Shown piece after piece: positions 4,080 through 5,405 of a stretch of DNA of 5,405 bases (position 1 is its first letter; each line of letters starts with the position of its first letter). The DNA comes from an uncultured Mediterranea sp. (GTDB lineage: Bacteria > Bacteroidota > Bacteroidia > Bacteroidales > Bacteroidaceae), in contig NZ_CABUOL010000038.1 of assembly GCF_902493215.1 (NCBI RefSeq), positions 1-5,405 on the forward strand. The letters are read 5' to 3'. The position numbers and the translations under genes are program-made. Under the pieces are notes generated by a model. It was not told where the DNA came from. It made no database searches and was given only the letters and a program-made list of their open reading frames with translations.

Positions 4080-5171
4080 TCAATTTTGGGGTAAACTTTG
4101 GCTGGCAGGCTCCGCATGGATACTGACACCCTTTATCTGGTTTCCGCTGAAGTGGTTGGCGCCTTCGTAGTAGTTGTACTGCGTGTGTGGCGCCCGGTCG
4201 ACAGGCTTCTTTATGGCCCTGTCCACCCGTTCCACATGCTCTTTGACGCATTCCGAGTACTTCATGGTTGTCAGGCACGAGAGGAGCGCCACCAGCCCCG
4301 CTTTGCTGAACAGCTCCACTGCCCTGTCTATCAAGGCGGCCAGCAGCTTCGGCTCGGTCTCCATCTCTACGGCTGTCTCTATCTCTGTCCGGCAGAGGTC
4401 GAAATCTTCGGGCATCACCTGCGGCTTTTCGGCTTCACCCGACGGAGGTGTACCGGGTGGACACTCTTTCTTCAGGTTGTAGTAGGATGTTTCGATGCAA
4501 TCCAATACCTGTACCCGCTCGTCTTTCGTGGTCCAACGGAAGACGATTTCCTTGATGTACGCACTGTTGAAATGGTCCGTTGCCAGCATCCAGTCCTCCG
4601 TTGTCATGATGGCACACGCATGATGTGCCTGCTCCGGCAGCGGAGCGTCCACGTCAAAACTTGCCAGATTGAACACATGATCCCAGTTGGGCGCTCTCAG
4701 AAAACCCAGATACCAAGGTAACAAGCGTTTTCTCTCTTTCTGCCACAAAATGACGAACACGCTGCGGAAAAACTTGGAAGGTTTCCCGTGCTCGTCCATC
4801 AGGTGTTTCTCCCTCAATATCTGCAAGTGTTCCACCGCCTGCTCAATGGGGATTCTCATCAGACACAGCGCCGCATAAACCAGCGACAGGCACAACTGGG
4901 TGGCAGAAGAATCACACTTCAGGTGCTTGTTATGAAAAACATATCCCTCCCAGATGTCTTCGTCGTCCGCATGCTTCACCAGGAAGGCCCGCATACTCTG
5001 CAAGTATACTTCATTCAACATCTCTATGGCAGGGATGGACAATTTATGTTCTGATTTCAAAGTCCGGAAGATGGAATAGATTTCATTCCACAACTTGTTG
5101 TCGCCGATAAGGTGGTCGATGTGTACAAATTTACGACAGACTATTGGTTGATATTGCAAATATGGTTTCAT
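4080..5171 (-). CDS. Uncharacterised 363-aa protein, first gene of a two-gene operon
   Basis: I do not recognise the family. Residues 1-235 look mostly helical, with Trp- and aromatic-rich stretches (DEDIWEGYVFHNKHL, 71-84; RLLPWYLGFLRAPNWDHVFNL, 149-169). Residues 237-255 form a Pro/Gly-rich linker (CPPGTPPSGEAEKPQ) and are followed by an acidic helical part (257-320). The tail (330-355) is probably extended and carries YNYYEGANHFSGNQIKGVSI, similar to the start of the next gene's product. Hydrophobic segments near 91-106 and 291-301 are short and are more likely buried helices than membrane spans. ATG 5171 is used; the frame opens 34 codons earlier, but that extension covers the promoter at 5222-5252 and looks unrelated. 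No nuclease, ATPase, TIR or protease signature was found. It is transcribed with the 207-aa gene (8-nt gap). A defence role is conceivable from its neighbourhood but not shown. Confidence 0.8.
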   Translation of the reverse strand: MKPYLQYQPIVCRKFVHIDHLIGDNKLWNEIYSIFRTLKSEHKLSIPAIEMLNEVYLQSMRAFLVKHADDEDIWEGYVFHNKHLKCDSSATQLCLSLVYAALCLMRIPIEQAVEHLQILREKHLMDEHGKPSKFFRSVFVILWQKERKRLLPWYLGFLRAPNWDHVFNLASFDVDAPLPEQAHHACAIMTTEDWMLATDHFNSAYIKEIVFRWTTKDERVQVLDCIETSYYNLKKECPPGTPPSGEAEKPQVMPEDFDLCRTEIETAVEMETEPKLLAALIDRAVELFSKAGLVALLSCLTTMKYSECVKEHVERVDRAIKKPVDRAPHTQYNYYEGANHFSGNQIKGVSIHAEPASQSLPQN

Positions 5172-5203
5172 CGTAGTACGTATTAATTTGATTATACTGA
5201 AAA

Positions 5204-5211
5204 CAAAGGTA
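5204..5211 (-). promoter_or_regulatory. Second -7-like box (TACCTTTG) for the unknown operon
   Basis: The minus strand reads TACCTTTG, matching TAnnTTTG, 32 bp before the start codon at 5171. No TTTG lies at -33 spacing, so it is weaker than the pair just upstream, but it could serve as an alternative start. Confidence 0.35.
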
Positions 5212-5221
5212 ACTTTCTGAC

Positions 5222-5252
5222 CAAATATACAGATTTCATTCCAACAAACAAA
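5222..5252 (-). promoter_or_regulatory. Bacteroides-type promoter TTTG-N19-TATATTTG
   Basis: On the minus strand, TTTG (5252-5249) is followed after exactly 19 bp by TATATTTG (5229-5222), a full match to the Bacteroidales housekeeping consensus. Transcription would begin near 5215, giving a leader of about 44 nt for the 363-aa gene. It also rules out the longer start of that gene. Confidence 0.7.
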
Positions 5253-5285
5253 GTCCAAAGCCTGTTTTAACATATATTTTGTGCT

Positions 5286-5306
5286 ATTACGAATTACAGA
5301 TTACAG
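5286..5306 (+). repeat. ATTACRR heptamer triplet
   Basis: ATTACGA, ATTACAG, ATTACAG in direct tandem, 21 bp in all. It is a fifth distinct sequence with the same 7-bp period, located upstream of the unknown operon's promoter. Confidence 0.7.
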
Positions 5307-5342
5307 TTAGCCAAAATCGAAATGTGTGCGTCACTTATACAG

Positions 5343-5378
5343 TTATATTATATATATATATTTATATATATAATATAA
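5343..5378. repeat. A/T-only perfect 16-bp inverted repeat (hairpin or cruciform)
   Basis: Bases 5343-5358 are the exact reverse complement of 5363-5378 with a 4-nt loop. Flanking TACAG (5338-5342) and CTGTA (5383-5387) extend the symmetry after a 4-nt bulge. Six T residues follow at 5393-5398. It could be a terminator for a gene read rightward, but none is visible immediately to the left in that direction, so its role is open. Confidence 0.75.
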
Positions 5379-5405
5379 AATTCTGTACACACTTTTTTCA
5401 AATCG

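Larger units (their letters stand above)
5274..5405. other. Gene-free right end
   Basis: No coding frame with recognisable features is present. The stretch holds the ATTAC heptamer array (5286-5306), an A/T hairpin (5343-5378) and a T-run (5393-5398). What lies beyond the right edge cannot be judged. Confidence 0.6.

Noticed and set aside
4072..4278. N-terminal extension of the 207-aa protein, or a frameshifted fusion of the two unknown genes
   Set aside because: The extension (Cys/Arg/Gln-rich, low complexity) is the out-of-frame reading of the 363-aa gene, whose own frame ends cleanly 8 nt before a good ATG. No slippery sequence was evident at the junction.
4098..4721. Plus-strand frame of 207 codons opposite the 363-aa gene
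   Set aside because: The His/Arg/Leu/Val-rich composition is typical of an antisense shadow, and no promoter or leader was seen.
5172..5273. 34-codon extension at the start of the 363-aa protein
   Set aside because: It covers a full TTTG-N19-TATATTTG promoter and a second -7 box, so it is most likely untranslated leader and promoter.

Overview
The window looks like a piece of a gut Bacteroidales chromosome (Bacteroides, Phocaeicola or Parabacteroides type). The reasons are: promoter -7 elements of the form TAnnTTTG, with one perfect TTTG-N19-TATATTTG pair; start codons preceded by A/T-rich sequence rather than Shine-Dalgarno motifs; a partial protein resembling the BT4734/VirE N-terminal family; and arrays of 7-bp repeats packed between and inside genes. 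No rRNA, tRNA, CRISPR array, transposase or integrase was seen.

Left third (1-1526, all minus strand, partly very GC-rich). Read in transcription order this is a 92-aa protein with an OB-fold/DUF3127-like pattern, a 104-aa protein of unknown family, and the first 207 codons of a primase-like VirE_N/BT4734-type protein that runs off the left edge. The two gaps are almost filled by heptamer repeat arrays, and one array also sits in frame inside the primase-like gene, where it encodes a seven-residue repeat. The set looks like a replication or DNA-processing cassette from an integrated element.

Middle (1527-3434). A 300-bp control region, with TAnnTTTG boxes facing both ways, four TCCGAT copies and an A/T-rich inverted repeat, separates the left operon from a rightward three-gene operon. 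Its genes overlap by 17 and 14 nt and encode an Xre-type repressor, an ImmA/IrrE zinc peptidase (HELYH plus a downstream E) and a PIN-type nuclease-like protein. The obvious model is that the peptidase cleaves or relieves the repressor under some stress and that the PIN protein is the effector. This would be a toxin-antitoxin, defence or induction module.

Right (3448-5171, minus strand, convergent with the PIN gene after 13 bp). This two-gene operon has an 8-nt gap and encodes proteins of 363 and 207 aa that I do not recognise. The upstream protein's C-terminus and the downstream protein's N-terminus carry a similar short aromatic/Gly motif, so they may work together. A good Bacteroides promoter precedes them. 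The last 130 bp holds no gene, only another heptamer array and a 16-bp A/T hairpin.

The best candidates for something undescribed are the Xre/ImmA/PIN triad, the unknown two-gene operon next to it, and the heptamer repeat families that share a period but not a sequence.
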